Positions 16,104 to 25,701 of a stretch of 64,000 bases of DNA are shown piece after piece (positions within the stretch are counted from its first letter, which is position 1; each line of letters starts with the position of its first letter). The DNA is from JAICJR01 sp963848495 (GTDB taxonomy: Bacteria; Actinomycetota; Thermoleophilia; Solirubrobacterales; Thermoleophilaceae): contig CAWKDV010000003.1 in assembly GCA_963848495.1 (NCBI GenBank), positions 124,001 to 188,000 of the forward strand, read 5' to 3'. The notes under the pieces are model-generated. The model was not told the origin of the DNA. It made no database searches and worked only from the letters and a program-made list of their open reading frames with translations. Made by a program: the position numbers and the translations under genes.

Positions 16104-18740
16104 TCAAGGCATACGTGGCGCGGCGACCCGGTTGTCCCAGGCCGACGCGACGCCGCTGTGCGGCAGGAGCGGTGTGACCTCCGTGGCCGGCAGCGGCACG
16201 CAGAGGTGATAGCCCTGGCCGGTGCGGAAGCCGGTGCGCACGATGTAGTCGAGCTGCTCGCCGGTCTCGATCCCCTCCACCACCGGGTTCAGGTCGAGCG
16301 CGCGCGCGAGCGTGAGCACGGCGCCGAGCAGCGCGGACGCGCGCGCGTCGCGCGGCACCGCCTCGAGGAAGCGGCGGTCGAGCTTGAGCTCCTGCACGCA
16401 CAGCTCGAAGAGGCGGTCGAGCGAGGAGAAGCCGGCGCCGAAGTCGTCGATCGAGGTCCGCACGCCGAGCGCGGCGAGCTGCCGCAGCGCGGGCGCGACG
16501 ATCTTCTCGTCGGCCATCGCCGCGGACTCGGTGATCTCGACGGTCAGCGCGGAGCCGGGGATCCGGTAGCGGGCCAGCGCGAGGCTGAGCTGGTCGCCCA
16601 CATGGCCCGAGCGGAACTGGCGCGGCGAGACGTTGAAGGCGATGTGCGGCTCGAGCCCGGCGCTCCACCACTCGGCAGCCTGCCGGCAGACCTCCTCGAT
16701 CACCCAGCCGCCCACGTCCTCGATCATGCCGCTGTCCTCGGCGAACGGGATGAAGTCGCCCGCGGGCACGAGCCCGAGCGCCGGGTCCTCCCACCTGATC
16801 AGCGCCTCGACCCCAACCACCGCGCGCGTGGCCAGGTTGAAGATCGGCTGATAGTGCAGGACCAGCTCGCCGGAGGGGATCGCCCGCCTCAGCCGCACCC
16901 CCATGTTGAGCTTGCCGCGCGGGTCGCTGGCCGAGCGCTCGTAGATCGCGGTGCCGCCGCGGCCGGCGCTGCGCGCCTGGTACATGGCGGCGTCGGAGTG
17001 CTTCATCAGGCTGTCGGGCGTCTGGGCGTCGCGCGGGTAGAGGCTGATGCCGACCGTCGCGCCCAGCTCGAACTCCGTGCCCTCGACCTCGAACGGCGCC
17101 CGCAGCCGCTCGATGATCTTGGCGGCGATCGCGCTCGCGTGGCCGGCGGAGTCCCCGTGCAGGGACTCGAGCAGCACCATGAACTCGTCGCCGCCCTGGC
17201 GCGCCACGAAGTCGCTCTCGCGGCAGGCCGCCTGCAGGCGCTCGGCGGTCTCGCACAGCACCGCGTCGCCCGCCGCATGGCCGAAGCTGTCATTCACGAG
17301 CTTGAAGCGGTCGAGATCGATGTACAGCAGCGCCAGGCTCTCCGCGTGGCGGCGGGCGCGGGAGAGGGCGCTTTCGAGCTCGTTCTGCAGGTAGAGCCGG
17401 TTGGGGAGGCCGGTGAGGTGGTCGTGGAACGCCATGTGCGCGATCCGGCGCTCTCCGCGCTGCCGCTCGGTCACGTCGGTCGACACGCCGATCACGGCCT
17501 CGACGCTGCCGTCGTGCGCGAACACCGGCTCGAAGTAGGTCTCGAATGTGACGTCGTCCATCTCGACGGTCGTGCTCGTCCTAGCCCCGCCGAGGGCCGT
17601 CTGGGCGGCCTCCAGCACGTCCGGCAGGTCGGCGCACACCTCGAAGATCGACCTGCCGACGTTGTCGCCCGGCTTGTGCCCGATCGCGGCCAGCGCGCGG
17701 CCCTCGTTGAGGGTCATGATCCCCTTCTTGTCGAAGGCGAACAGCAGCATCGGCGCGGCGCCCACCACCGTGGCAAGGTGCTGCCGGGCTCGTGTGAGGT
17801 CGGTCTGGATCGCGCTGAGGCGGCGCTGCGCCAGTAGCTGGCGCGCCATGACGATCAGCCCGATCCCCGCGCAGGCCACGATCACGCTCATGTGCTTCAT
17901 GAACGAACCCTCGGCCTCCCCGGCGATCAGCATCGAGTAGGCGATTCCCGCGGCGAGGTAGGTGGCCCAGGGCAGCTCGTCGCGATAGCGATCGGCCTGC
18001 TCGGGCCGGCGTGGCTCCCGCTGGGCTCGGGCGGCCAGTCCGAAGGCGAGGAGTGACAGGGACCAGCCGATGTCGACGGGGTCGCCGCCGTGGTAGTTCC
18101 CGTGCAGGGCCAGGCGCGCGTACACGAGGTCGGTGATCACGAAGCCGCCGATCGCTCCAGCCAGCAGCGCGACGGTGCGCTTCGAGAGGCCCTGCGCCGG
18201 CCGCAGCATCACCGCCGCGAGCGCGGCGACGAGCACGAGGTCGCCGATCGGATAGGCCCACGAGAAGGCGCGCATCAGGCCGTCGGGCGCGGCGGCCGCG
18301 ACGGGCTGGATGGCGATGTGCCAGATCGCCACGCCCCCGCCGAGCGCCACGATGGCCGCATCGAGCGTCAGGCGCACTCGGTCGCCGGCGCGGCGGGGAC
18401 CGGCGGCCGCGCTCATCACGGCCAGCAGCGTGAGCGGGTAGAAGGCCAGATAGGCCACGTCCGCCGGCGACGGATAAGGCTTCGCGCCGTGCAGCTCGTA
18501 GTACAGCTGCAGGGCGTCGCCGATGAGGAAGGCGATCAGCGCGATCGACAACATGCGCCACAGCCGCCGCAGGCGGAGCGACGAGCCCGAGCGGAGCACT
18601 GCCTCGTGGCACCACCAGGCGGCCAGCGCGTTAATCCCCAGGATCGCGAGGTCGCCGATCACGGGCCGCGAGTCGGCGCTGCCGAAACCGCCCGCCTGCC
18701 ACACGAGGTAGCCCGCCACGAACGCGAGCGCGGGCAGCAT
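16104..18740 (-). CDS. Membrane-bound PAS-GGDEF-EAL cyclic-di-GMP protein
   Basis: About 878 residues. The N-terminal third holds roughly eight to ten hydrophobic helices. A PAS-like domain follows (VVGAAPMLLFAFDKKGIMTL), then a GGDEF domain with intact GGDEF (residues 516-520), then an EAL domain. The EAL domain has intact EAL (645-647), DDFGAGFSSLD, LKLDRRF and VVEGIET. The last conserved segment reads QGYHLC instead of the usual QGYxxxxP. Both diguanylate cyclase and phosphodiesterase activity are possible. I start at the ATG just before the first helix; the frame stays open upstream but would cross the divergent peptidase gene. Confidence 0.85.
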   Translation of the reverse strand: MLPALAFVAGYLVWQAGGFGSADSRPVIGDLAILGINALAAWWCHEAVLRSGSSLRLRRLWRMLSIALIAFLIGDALQLYYELHGAKPYPSPADVAYLAFYPLTLLAVMSAAAGPRRAGDRVRLTLDAAIVALGGGVAIWHIAIQPVAAAAPDGLMRAFSWAYPIGDLVLVAALAAVMLRPAQGLSKRTVALLAGAIGGFVITDLVYARLALHGNYHGGDPVDIGWSLSLLAFGLAARAQREPRRPEQADRYRDELPWATYLAAGIAYSMLIAGEAEGSFMKHMSVIVACAGIGLIVMARQLLAQRRLSAIQTDLTRARQHLATVVGAAPMLLFAFDKKGIMTLNEGRALAAIGHKPGDNVGRSIFEVCADLPDVLEAAQTALGGARTSTTVEMDDVTFETYFEPVFAHDGSVEAVIGVSTDVTERQRGERRIAHMAFHDHLTGLPNRLYLQNELESALSRARRHAESLALLYIDLDRFKLVNDSFGHAAGDAVLCETAERLQAACRESDFVARQGGDEFMVLLESLHGDSAGHASAIAAKIIERLRAPFEVEGTEFELGATVGISLYPRDAQTPDSLMKHSDAAMYQARSAGRGGTAIYERSASDPRGKLNMGVRLRRAIPSGELVLHYQPIFNLATRAVVGVEALIRWEDPALGLVPAGDFIPFAEDSGMIEDVGGWVIEEVCRQAAEWWSAGLEPHIAFNVSPRQFRSGHVGDQLSLALARYRIPGSALTVEITESAAMADEKIVAPALRQLAALGVRTSIDDFGAGFSSLDRLFELCVQELKLDRRFLEAVPRDARASALLGAVLTLARALDLNPVVEGIETGEQLDYIVRTGFRTGQGYHLCVPLPATEVTPLLPHSGVASAWDNRVAAPRMP

Positions 18741-18873
18741 CACCGGCCAGTCGCCGGCGCTGGCATTGGATCGGCTGCCACGAAGTCGCACGACGCACCA
18801 GAACGGTCGACCGCTGCGCGCGGAAATAGAGGGGCTTGCGCGCCAGAAGACCCGCGGTGGATACTTGGCGCTC

Positions 18874-20847
18874 ATGCCTCGAGCCACCGTCCGGCGGGCT
18901 GCGGCGCTGCTCGCACCGCTGATCGCCTGCGCCGCGCTCAGCGCGTCCGCCCACGCGGCGGCGTCCCTGCGACTGGGCTCGCTGACGCTGCACCGCTGCG
19001 GCGCCGGCCAGCACGGCTGGTGCGGCTCACTGCGGCGGCCCCTCGACCCGGCCCGCCCGCACGGCCCCAAGATCGGCATCGGCTTCCACTGGCTGCCCGC
19101 GAGCCACCCCGGTCGCCAGCCGGCCCTCGTGGCGGTGGAGGGCGGCCCGGGCTATCCGTCGACGGGCAGCCTGTTCGAGTACCACGGGATGTACGGGCCG
19201 CTGCTGCACGACCACAACCTGCTGCTCGTGGACAACCGCGGCACCGGCAGCTCGGCGCTGATCGACTGCCCCGAGGTGCAGAACTTCCTCGGCAAGACCT
19301 CGGGACGCACCTTCCCGCGTCGCGTCGCGGCCTGCGCGCAGCGCATCGAGCGGCGCTGGCCGGGCGTGCACGCCGCCGACCTGTTCGGCACCGCCTACGC
19401 GGCCGATGACCTCGCGGCCGTGCTGCGCGCGCTCCGGCTGGGGCGTGTCGACCTCTACGGTGACTCCTACGGCACCTGGTTCACGCAGTCCTTCATCGCG
19501 CGCCATCCCGCGCAGGTGCGCTCGGTGACGCTCGACTCCGCCTACCCAGTGGTCGGGCTCGACCCCTGGTACGCGTCCTCCGGCGCGGTCGAGCGGCATG
19601 CGCTCGACGCCGTCTGCAGCCGCTCGCCGGACTGCTCCGGCAGCGCCACCGACCGGCTCTCGCAGCTACTGGCACGGCTCCGCCAGGCGCCCCTGTCCGG
19701 GAAGACGCGCGACTCGGACGGCAGCCGTGCGGACGTGACCGTGACCGTCCGGACGATCGTCGACCTCGTGCAGGACGCGGCCTCGGACCCCGTGATCTAC
19801 CGCGAGCTCGACCCGTCGGTGGCGGCGGCCCTGGCGGGCGATCCGGTGCCGCTCCTGCGGCTCGCGCAGCAGTCGGGCACCTACGACCACGGCACGAGCA
19901 CCGCGGCCTACTTCACCGACGGGCTCTATTTCGCGGTGAGCTGCTTCGACTACCCGCAGCTCTACTCGCTGCGCTCCTCGCCCTCGCAGCGGCTCACACA
20001 GCTCGCCGCCAGCGTGGCCGCGCCCCCGTCGGGCGATCCGTTCGCGCCCTTCACGAGCGACGAGTGGCTCCAGATGAGCGCCTACGACGAGCCCTTCATG
20101 GCCTGCCTCGACTGGCCACGGCCGGCCCACCGCGCGCCGCCGGTGCCGCCGTCCTGGCAGCCGCTGCCGGCGTCCGTGCCGGTGCTGATCCTGGGCGGCG
20201 ACCTCGACTCGCTCACGCCCGAGCCCGATGTGGAGAAGTTCGGGCCGACGCTCGGCCGCCACGTGCGGATCGTGAAGCTGCTGAACGCCGTGCACGTGAC
20301 CTCGGAGGGCGACACGCTGCTGGTCGGCGCCACCCGCTGCGCGCGCGGGATCGTGCGGGCCTTCGTGCGCGCGCCGCAGTCCCTCGACACGATCGACACC
20401 TCCTGCGCCGCCGCGATTCCGCCGGTCCACACCGCCGGCGCCTATCCGGCGACGTTCACTGCCGCCGCCCCGGCGACCCTGGCTTCCGGCCCCGATCCCG
20501 GCCTCGACGCCCGCCGTGCCGCCACCGTCGCGGCCGGCGCCCTCGCCGACGCCACGATCCGCCGCTTCTACTCGGGCGTCGACCAGGGGCCCGGCCTGCG
20601 CGGAGGCAGCTTCACCGCCTCGGGCAGCTCGCTGATCCACCTGTCGCTCCACGCCGTGCGCTTCGTCTCGGACGCCGCGGTGAGCGGCAGCGCGAGCTGG
20701 CGCCCGGGCACCGGCGCGGTGAGCGGACGGCTCACCGTCACGGCGCCGGACGGCGTGCGCGCGCCCGTGACCCTCGCCTGGACCCAGACGACGCAGCTCG
20801 CCGCCGCCACCGTCGCGGGTGCGCGGCTGACCCTGCCGGCCCCGTAA
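18874..20847 (+). CDS. Secreted alpha/beta hydrolase, TAP-like peptidase (S33)
   Basis: A 657-residue exported protein. The signal peptide (RRAAALLAPLIACAALSASAHA) is followed by an alpha/beta-hydrolase core. VEGGPG is the oxyanion loop and GDSYGTW carries the nucleophile (Ser198). The acid is in LILGGDLDSLTPE and the histidine in NAVHVTSEG. This is the layout of tripeptidyl-aminopeptidase-like hydrolases of Streptomyces, which trim peptides outside the cell. Several paired cysteines fit an extracellular location. A C-terminal beta-rich region of about 120 residues follows. Start chosen to give a normal signal peptide. Divergent from the GGDEF-EAL gene. Confidence 0.85.
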   Translation: MPRATVRRAAALLAPLIACAALSASAHAAASLRLGSLTLHRCGAGQHGWCGSLRRPLDPARPHGPKIGIGFHWLPASHPGRQPALVAVEGGPGYPSTGSLFEYHGMYGPLLHDHNLLLVDNRGTGSSALIDCPEVQNFLGKTSGRTFPRRVAACAQRIERRWPGVHAADLFGTAYAADDLAAVLRALRLGRVDLYGDSYGTWFTQSFIARHPAQVRSVTLDSAYPVVGLDPWYASSGAVERHALDAVCSRSPDCSGSATDRLSQLLARLRQAPLSGKTRDSDGSRADVTVTVRTIVDLVQDAASDPVIYRELDPSVAAALAGDPVPLLRLAQQSGTYDHGTSTAAYFTDGLYFAVSCFDYPQLYSLRSSPSQRLTQLAASVAAPPSGDPFAPFTSDEWLQMSAYDEPFMACLDWPRPAHRAPPVPPSWQPLPASVPVLILGGDLDSLTPEPDVEKFGPTLGRHVRIVKLLNAVHVTSEGDTLLVGATRCARGIVRAFVRAPQSLDTIDTSCAAAIPPVHTAGAYPATFTAAAPATLASGPDPGLDARRAATVAAGALADATIRRFYSGVDQGPGLRGGSFTASGSSLIHLSLHAVRFVSDAAVSGSASWRPGTGAVSGRLTVTAPDGVRAPVTLAWTQTTQLAAATVAGARLTLPAP

Positions 20848-20863
20848 AGGCCACAATTTCCCG

Positions 20864-22450
20864 ATGCACCAGGCCGAGCTCCTGATAGCGGGCCTGCTCG
20901 TCGCGGTCGCCGGGCTGAGCGCGCTCGCCCGCGCGATCAACCTCCCGTACCCGATCGTGCTCGTGGTCGGCGGCGCCGCCTTCGGCTTCATCCCCGGCGT
21001 GCCCGAGGTGAAGCTCGACCCGGACGTCGTGCTGGTCGTGTTCCTGCCACCGCTGCTCTACGGCGCGGCCTTCTTCGCCAACCTCGGCGACCTGCGCTCG
21101 AACCTGCGCTCCCTCACGCTGAGCTCGGTCGGGCTCGTGCTCGTCACGATGGTCGCTGTCGCACTCGCCGCGCACGCGCTGATCGCAGGTCTGCCGTGGG
21201 GCGCCGCGTTCGCGCTCGGCGCGGTCGTCTCCCCCACGGACCCGCTGGCCGGCGCGCTGATCATGCGTCGCCTGGGCGTGCCGAGGCGGCTCGTGAGCGC
21301 GGCGGAGGGCGAGGGGCTCTTCAACGACGCCACCGCGCTCGTGGCCTACAAGGTGGCGGTCGTGGCGGTGGTCAGCGGCAGCTTCTCGCTCGGCCACGCG
21401 AGTGTGCGTTTCCTGCTCAGCGCGGCGGGCGGGGTGGCGATCGGCCTGGCCGTCGGCTGGATAGTGGCCTTCATCCGCGAGCGCACGCAGGATGCGCAGG
21501 TGAGCGTGACGATCTCGCTGCTGACCGGCTACGCGGCCTACATCCCTGCGCAGGCGGCGAGCGTCTCCGGGGTGCTCGCGGCGGTCACCGCCGGCCTCTA
21601 CATGGGCTTTCGCGGGCCGAGCATCATCCCGGCGCGCGTCCGGCTGCAGGGCTTCTTCGTCTGGGACATGTTCGACTTCCTGCTGAACGCCAGTCTGTTC
21701 GCGCTCGTGGGCCTGCAGCTCCACTCGGTGGTGCAGGAGGCGCGAGTCGGCAGGTCGGCGGCGGAGCTGATCGGCTGGGCCACGGCGATAAGCGCGGTGG
21801 TGATCGGCGCGCGCCTCGTCTGGCTCTTCACCACGCCGTACCTGATCCGCGCGCTCGACCGGCGGCCTAGCCAGCGGCTGCGGCGGGTGGGCGCAGCCGG
21901 CCGGCTGGTGATCGGCTGGAGCGGCATGCGCGGCGCGGTGTCGCTCGCCGCCGCGCTGGCGCTGCCCCTCACCACCGACGCGGGCGACCCGTTCCCCGAG
22001 CGGGCGCTGATCATCTACCTCACCTTCTCGGTGATCTTCGCCACGCTGGTCGTGCAGGGGCTGACGCTGCCCAAGCTGATCCACCGGCTGCACGTCGTCT
22101 CAGACGGCAGCGAGGACAGCGAGGAGGTGAGAGCCCGGCTGACCGCCACCAGAGCGGCGCTCGACCAGCTCGACCAGCTCTCCGCCGAGGAGTGGACGCG
22201 CGACGACACGATCGAGCGCCTGCGTGCGGCCTACGAGTACCGCAAGCGGCGCTTCGCCGCCCGCGCGGGCAAGATCGAGGACGACGGCTACGAGGACCGA
22301 TCGCTCGCCTACCAGCAGACGTTGCAGGCCGTGCTGGCCGCTCAGCGCGAGGCCCTCGTGCACCTGCGCAACGAAGGGGGGATCTCGAACGAGGTCATGA
22401 ACCGCGTGGTGCAGGAGCTCGATCTCGAGGAGTCGCGACTTGAGATCTAG
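20864..22450 (+). CDS. Na+/H+ antiporter, CPA1/NhaP type
   Basis: A 528-residue transporter with about 12 helices in the first 400 residues and a charged cytoplasmic tail. The CPA1 core is visible: VVSPTDPLAG in helix 5-6 and EGEGLFNDATALVAYK carrying the transport Asp, followed by a GWSGMRGAVSLAAALALP segment. It exchanges protons for Na+ (or K+) across the membrane. The tail is rich in Glu/Arg and probably helical. It lies 16 bases after the peptidase gene. The stop overlaps the stop of the opposing small membrane gene at CTAG. Confidence 0.9.
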   Translation: MHQAELLIAGLLVAVAGLSALARAINLPYPIVLVVGGAAFGFIPGVPEVKLDPDVVLVVFLPPLLYGAAFFANLGDLRSNLRSLTLSSVGLVLVTMVAVALAAHALIAGLPWGAAFALGAVVSPTDPLAGALIMRRLGVPRRLVSAAEGEGLFNDATALVAYKVAVVAVVSGSFSLGHASVRFLLSAAGGVAIGLAVGWIVAFIRERTQDAQVSVTISLLTGYAAYIPAQAASVSGVLAAVTAGLYMGFRGPSIIPARVRLQGFFVWDMFDFLLNASLFALVGLQLHSVVQEARVGRSAAELIGWATAISAVVIGARLVWLFTTPYLIRALDRRPSQRLRRVGAAGRLVIGWSGMRGAVSLAAALALPLTTDAGDPFPERALIIYLTFSVIFATLVVQGLTLPKLIHRLHVVSDGSEDSEEVRARLTATRAALDQLDQLSAEEWTRDDTIERLRAAYEYRKRRFAARAGKIEDDGYEDRSLAYQQTLQAVLAAQREALVHLRNEGGISNEVMNRVVQELDLEESRLEI

Positions 22451-22689
22451 AAGGGCGCCTTGGCGCGGCCCTTGCGGCCGGTGGCGGCGCTCTTGTCCGC
22501 GGCGCGCTCCGACTTCGTGAACGGTTTCGCCAGCCAGCGTCCGAGCTTTCCGGGCGCGTGCGAGGCGCCGCGCGCACCGGTGCTGAGCGTGCGATCCACG
22601 CCTCGTTGCGGCTTGGCGGACAGGCGCGGCACCAGAAAGCCGAGGATCAGCAGCAGGATGCAGACGCCGACGATCGCTCCGATCAGCAT
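22447..22689 (-). CDS. Small single-pass membrane protein, unknown
   Basis: Not recognised. About 80 residues: an N-terminal hydrophobic helix (IGAIVGVCILLLILGFLV) followed by a strongly basic, Ala/Gly/Lys-rich cytoplasmic tail. This fits a small membrane-anchored, possibly nucleic-acid- or lipid-binding protein. An in-frame upstream ATG at 22746 would overlap the divergent gene; the inner ATG starts right at the helix. It shares the palindromic CTAG with the stop of the antiporter gene, a 4-bp tail-to-tail overlap. Confidence 0.6.
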   Translation of the reverse strand: MLIGAIVGVCILLLILGFLVPRLSAKPQRGVDRTLSTGARGASHAPGKLGRWLAKPFTKSERAADKSAATGRKGRAKAPF

Positions 22690-22712
22690 GTCCGCCGTAT
22701 ACCCGGGATAGG

Positions 22713-23108
22713 ATGCAACCACCCGTGGACGCCGAGGGCCTGGCACAGATCCCCCTGTTCGAGTCGCTGCCGGAGGACGCCTTGCGCAAGCTTGCCTTCT
22801 GGGTCAGCGAGCTCAGCGTGTCGGAGGGCAAGCACCTGGTCGAGGAGGGCGACTACGCCTACGACCTCTTCATCATCCAGGACGGCATCGCCGAGGTGCA
22901 GCACGACGGCCAGCAGGTGGCGGAACTCGGTCCCGGCGAGTTCTTCGGCGAGATGGGCGTGCTCCAGGGCGGCCAGCGCAACGCCACGGTCGTGGCCAAG
23001 ACGCCGATGCGGCTGCTCACGCTGTCGAGCTGGGACGTCAAGCGCCTGCGCAAGACCGCGCCCGAGGTGCTCGACCAGTTGAGCGCCGCGATCGAACAGC
23101 GGCGTTAG
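22713..23108 (+). CDS. Cyclic-nucleotide-binding domain protein
   Basis: A 131-residue stand-alone CAP-ED domain. IPLFESLPEDALRKL opens the fold and the phosphate-binding cassette region reads GPGEFFGEMGVLQGGQRNATVVA. In cNMP-binding members the conserved Arg of this cassette contacts the cyclic phosphate, and an Arg is present (QRNA). There is no DNA-binding or catalytic domain, so it may sense a nucleotide for a partner protein. First gene of a closely spaced plus-strand run with methionine aminopeptidase next. Confidence 0.8.
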   Translation: MQPPVDAEGLAQIPLFESLPEDALRKLAFWVSELSVSEGKHLVEEGDYAYDLFIIQDGIAEVQHDGQQVAELGPGEFFGEMGVLQGGQRNATVVAKTPMRLLTLSSWDVKRLRKTAPEVLDQLSAAIEQRR

Positions 23109-23123
23109 CACTAACCTCCAGCC

Positions 23124-23864
23124 GTGTCCGCTGAGACCGAGGCCGAGCTCCGAGCGCTGAAGGCGGTCGGCCGCGTGGTGGCGGACGCCATCCGCGCGAT
23201 GCGGCGTGCCGTGCGGCCGAATGCCACCACGCGTGAGCTCGACGCGATCGCCGGGAAGGTGCTGCGCCGCGCGGGCGCGCGCTCCGGCCCGCAGCTCGAC
23301 TACGACTTCCCGGGCGTCACCTGCATCAGCGTGAACGACGAGGCGGTGCACGGCATCCCCGGCAAGCGCCGCCTGCGGCTCGGTGACCTGGTCAAGCTCG
23401 ACGTCACGGCCGAGCTCGACGGCTTCTATGCCGACGCCTGCGTGTCGGTGCCGGTCGGCCCGCCGAGCGCCGAGCTCGCCGCGCTGGCGGGCGCCTCGCA
23501 GCGCGCACTTGCCAGCGGCCTCGCGGCGGCACGTGCCGGCGCGCCGCTCAACGCGATCGGCGCAGCCGTGGAGCGCACCGTGCACGAGGCCGGCTTCTCC
23601 GTCTGCGACGAGCTGATCGGCCACGGCATCGGCCGCCGCATCCACGAGCCGCCGGACGTGCCGAGCTGCTTCATGCCGGAGCTCACGCAGCCGCTCACCG
23701 AGGGCCTCGTGCTCACCGTCGAGCCGATCATCGCCGCGGGCGACGGGCGCGTGCGCTCCTCCTCCGACGGCTGGACCGTGAACACGGCCGACGGCTCCAC
23801 CTCCGCCCACTTCGAGCACACGATCGTGATCCGCGGCGAGGCGCCGCTCGTGCTCACCGTCTAG
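23124..23864 (+). CDS. map: Methionine aminopeptidase, type I
   Basis: A 246-residue metallopeptidase that removes the initiator Met. Metal ligands are in place: Asp in VKLDVTAELDG, Asp in FYADACVSV, His in IGHGIGRRIHEPP, Glu in LTVEPII and Glu in HFEHTIVI. SVNDEAVHGIP carries the substrate-contacting His. No N-terminal zinc finger. GTG start. A genome usually has a second map near the ribosomal genes, so this may be an extra copy. Lies in a run with oxidoreductase genes. Confidence 0.93.
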   Translation: MSAETEAELRALKAVGRVVADAIRAMRRAVRPNATTRELDAIAGKVLRRAGARSGPQLDYDFPGVTCISVNDEAVHGIPGKRRLRLGDLVKLDVTAELDGFYADACVSVPVGPPSAELAALAGASQRALASGLAAARAGAPLNAIGAAVERTVHEAGFSVCDELIGHGIGRRIHEPPDVPSCFMPELTQPLTEGLVLTVEPIIAAGDGRVRSSSDGWTVNTADGSTSAHFEHTIVIRGEAPLVLTV

Positions 23865-23866
23865 CC

Positions 23867-24781
23867 GTGCGGGTCGCTGAGGTATCGGAGTTCGGCGGCC
23901 CGGAGGTGCTGCGCGAGGCGGAGCGGCCGGATCCGCAGCCCGGGCCGGGCGAGGTGCTCGTCCGCATCCACGCCGCCTCGATCAACCCCACCGACCTCGC
24001 CACGCGCGCCGGCGCGGCCCGCCGGCGCATGCCCGACCTCCAGCCGCCGTTCGTCCTCGGCTGGGACCTCGCCGGCGTGGTGGTCGCCGGCGGGCACGGC
24101 TTCGAGTCCGGGCAGCGAGTGGTGGGGATGATCCCGTTCGGCCGCATCGGCGGGCGCGTCGGCGCCTACGCAGAGCTCGCGGCGGTGGAGCCCGACTGGC
24201 TCGCGCCGATCGCCGAGGACGTCGACTTCGTCACCGGCTCGGTGCTGCCGCTCAACGTCCTCACTGCGCGCCAGTGCCTCGACCTGCTCGAGGCGAAGCC
24301 GGGCGACACGATCCTGATCACCGGCGCGAGCGGCGCGGTGGGCGGCTACGCCGTCCAGCTCGCGGTGCGCGATGGTTACCGCGTGATCGCAATGGCGGGC
24401 AGCGACGGCGAGGACTGGGTGCGCTCGCTCGGCGCCCACGAGGTGCTGCCGCGTGACGCCGACCTCAGCGGCGCCGGTCCCGTGGACGCCGTGTTCGACG
24501 CGGTGCCGCTCGGGCCGAAGAGCGCCGTCGCGGCGAAGGACGGCGGCGTGGTGGTCTTCACCCGCAGCCCGGGCGACGGCGAGCCGGAGCGCGGGGTGCG
24601 CTTCAAGCCCATGCTCGTGCAGCCGGACCCCCAGGCGCTGCGCGCGCTCGCGGACGACCTCGCCGAGGGACGCCTGCGGCCGGCCCGCGTGGCGGAGACG
24701 CTCGACCTGGCCGAGGCGGCGCGGGGCCACGAGCTGGCCGAGGCCGGCGGCCTTCACGGAAAGGTGGTGCTCACCTCATGA
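23867..24781 (+). CDS. NADP-dependent quinone-oxidoreductase-like (zinc-less MDR)
   Basis: A 304-residue medium-chain dehydrogenase/reductase. The N-terminal GroES-like domain (PGEVLVRIHAASINPTDL) lacks the catalytic and structural zinc cysteines, as in quinone oxidoreductases. The coenzyme domain has ITGASGAVGGYAVQLA around residues 155-170. GTG start two bases after the map stop; its stop overlaps the next gene by ATGA. Reduces an unsaturated carbonyl or quinone with NADPH in the known family; the substrate here is unknown. Confidence 0.85.
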   Translation: MRVAEVSEFGGPEVLREAERPDPQPGPGEVLVRIHAASINPTDLATRAGAARRRMPDLQPPFVLGWDLAGVVVAGGHGFESGQRVVGMIPFGRIGGRVGAYAELAAVEPDWLAPIAEDVDFVTGSVLPLNVLTARQCLDLLEAKPGDTILITGASGAVGGYAVQLAVRDGYRVIAMAGSDGEDWVRSLGAHEVLPRDADLSGAGPVDAVFDAVPLGPKSAVAAKDGGVVVFTRSPGDGEPERGVRFKPMLVQPDPQALRALADDLAEGRLRPARVAETLDLAEAARGHELAEAGGLHGKVVLTS

Positions 24782-25701
24782 GCCTCGCGGTGGCCCTGCC
24801 GCAGATCGTGGACGACGACGGCTACCCGGAGCTGCTGGCGCGCTACGCGTCGCGCGCCGAGGAGCTCGGCTTCAGCGGCCTCTGGACGCTCGACAGCGCA
24901 ATCGGTGGCCACACCTCGGGCACGCCGCTGCTCGACGGTCTGCACGCGCTCAGCTTCGCGGCGGCTCACACCGAGCGAGCGAAGCTCGGGATCGCCGTGG
25001 TCGTGATGCCGCGCCGCGTGCCAGCGCTGCTCGCGCGCGAGCTGGCCTCCATCGACCGCCTCAGTGGCGGGCGCCTGATTGTCGGCGTCGGCCTCGGCGG
25101 CTCGGACGGGAGCGAGGCGGCGTTCGGGATCCCCACCGACCGGCGCGCGCGGCGCCTCAAGGAAGGCGTGGAGATCCTGCGCGCCGCCTGGTCGCAGGAG
25201 GAGGTCTCCTACGAGGGCGAGCTGTTCCGCTTCTCGGGTGTGCACCTCGAGCCCAAGCCGGCCCAGCGGCCCGGCCCGCCGGTGTGGTTCGGCGCCGGCA
25301 AGCGGCCGGCGCTGCGCCGGGCGGCTCGGCTCGGCGACGGCTGGATCGGCGCCGGCTCGTCGGCCACCGGCGACTTCCTCGAGCAGGTGCCCGCGCTGCG
25401 CGAGGAGCTCGAGGCGGCCGGGCGCGACCCCGACGCGTTCCCCAAATCGAAGCGCGTCTACGTGGCCGTGGACGACGACGAGGCGCGCGGCCGCGAGCGC
25501 CTGGCGGCGGTGCTCGACGCCATGTACGGCCGGCCGGGGCTCACCGAGCGGGTGGCGGTGTGCGGTCCCGCGGAGCGCGTGGCCGAGGAGCTGCGCCGGC
25601 TGCTCGACGCGGGCGCGCACGAGCTGCTCGTCCACCCGCTCTACGACCCGCTGGAGCAGCTCGAGGCGCTGGCCGAGGTCCGCCGGCTGGCGCTCGCCTG
25701 A
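24778..25701 (+). CDS. LLM-class flavin-dependent oxidoreductase
   Basis: A 307-residue luciferase-like monooxygenase-fold protein. It has LGFSGLWTLDS near the N-terminus, a conserved LASIDRLSGGRLIVGVGLGGS stretch (residues about 85-105) and GPPVWFGAGK further on, as in FMN- or F420-dependent members. ATG overlaps the previous stop, and the acyl-CoA synthetase ATG follows its TGA directly. F420 versus FMN cannot be decided from sequence alone. Likely oxidises a substrate of the same catabolic operon. Confidence 0.85.
   Translation: MSLAVALPQIVDDDGYPELLARYASRAEELGFSGLWTLDSAIGGHTSGTPLLDGLHALSFAAAHTERAKLGIAVVVMPRRVPALLARELASIDRLSGGRLIVGVGLGGSDGSEAAFGIPTDRRARRLKEGVEILRAAWSQEEVSYEGELFRFSGVHLEPKPAQRPGPPVWFGAGKRPALRRAARLGDGWIGAGSSATGDFLEQVPALREELEAAGRDPDAFPKSKRVYVAVDDDEARGRERLAAVLDAMYGRPGLTERVAVCGPAERVAEELRRLLDAGAHELLVHPLYDPLEQLEALAEVRRLALA

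Noticed and set aside
18740..19079. N-terminal extension of the GGDEF-EAL protein
   Set aside because: Would overlap the start and signal peptide of the divergent peptidase gene; the extra residues are Arg/Ala/Ser-rich without a domain.
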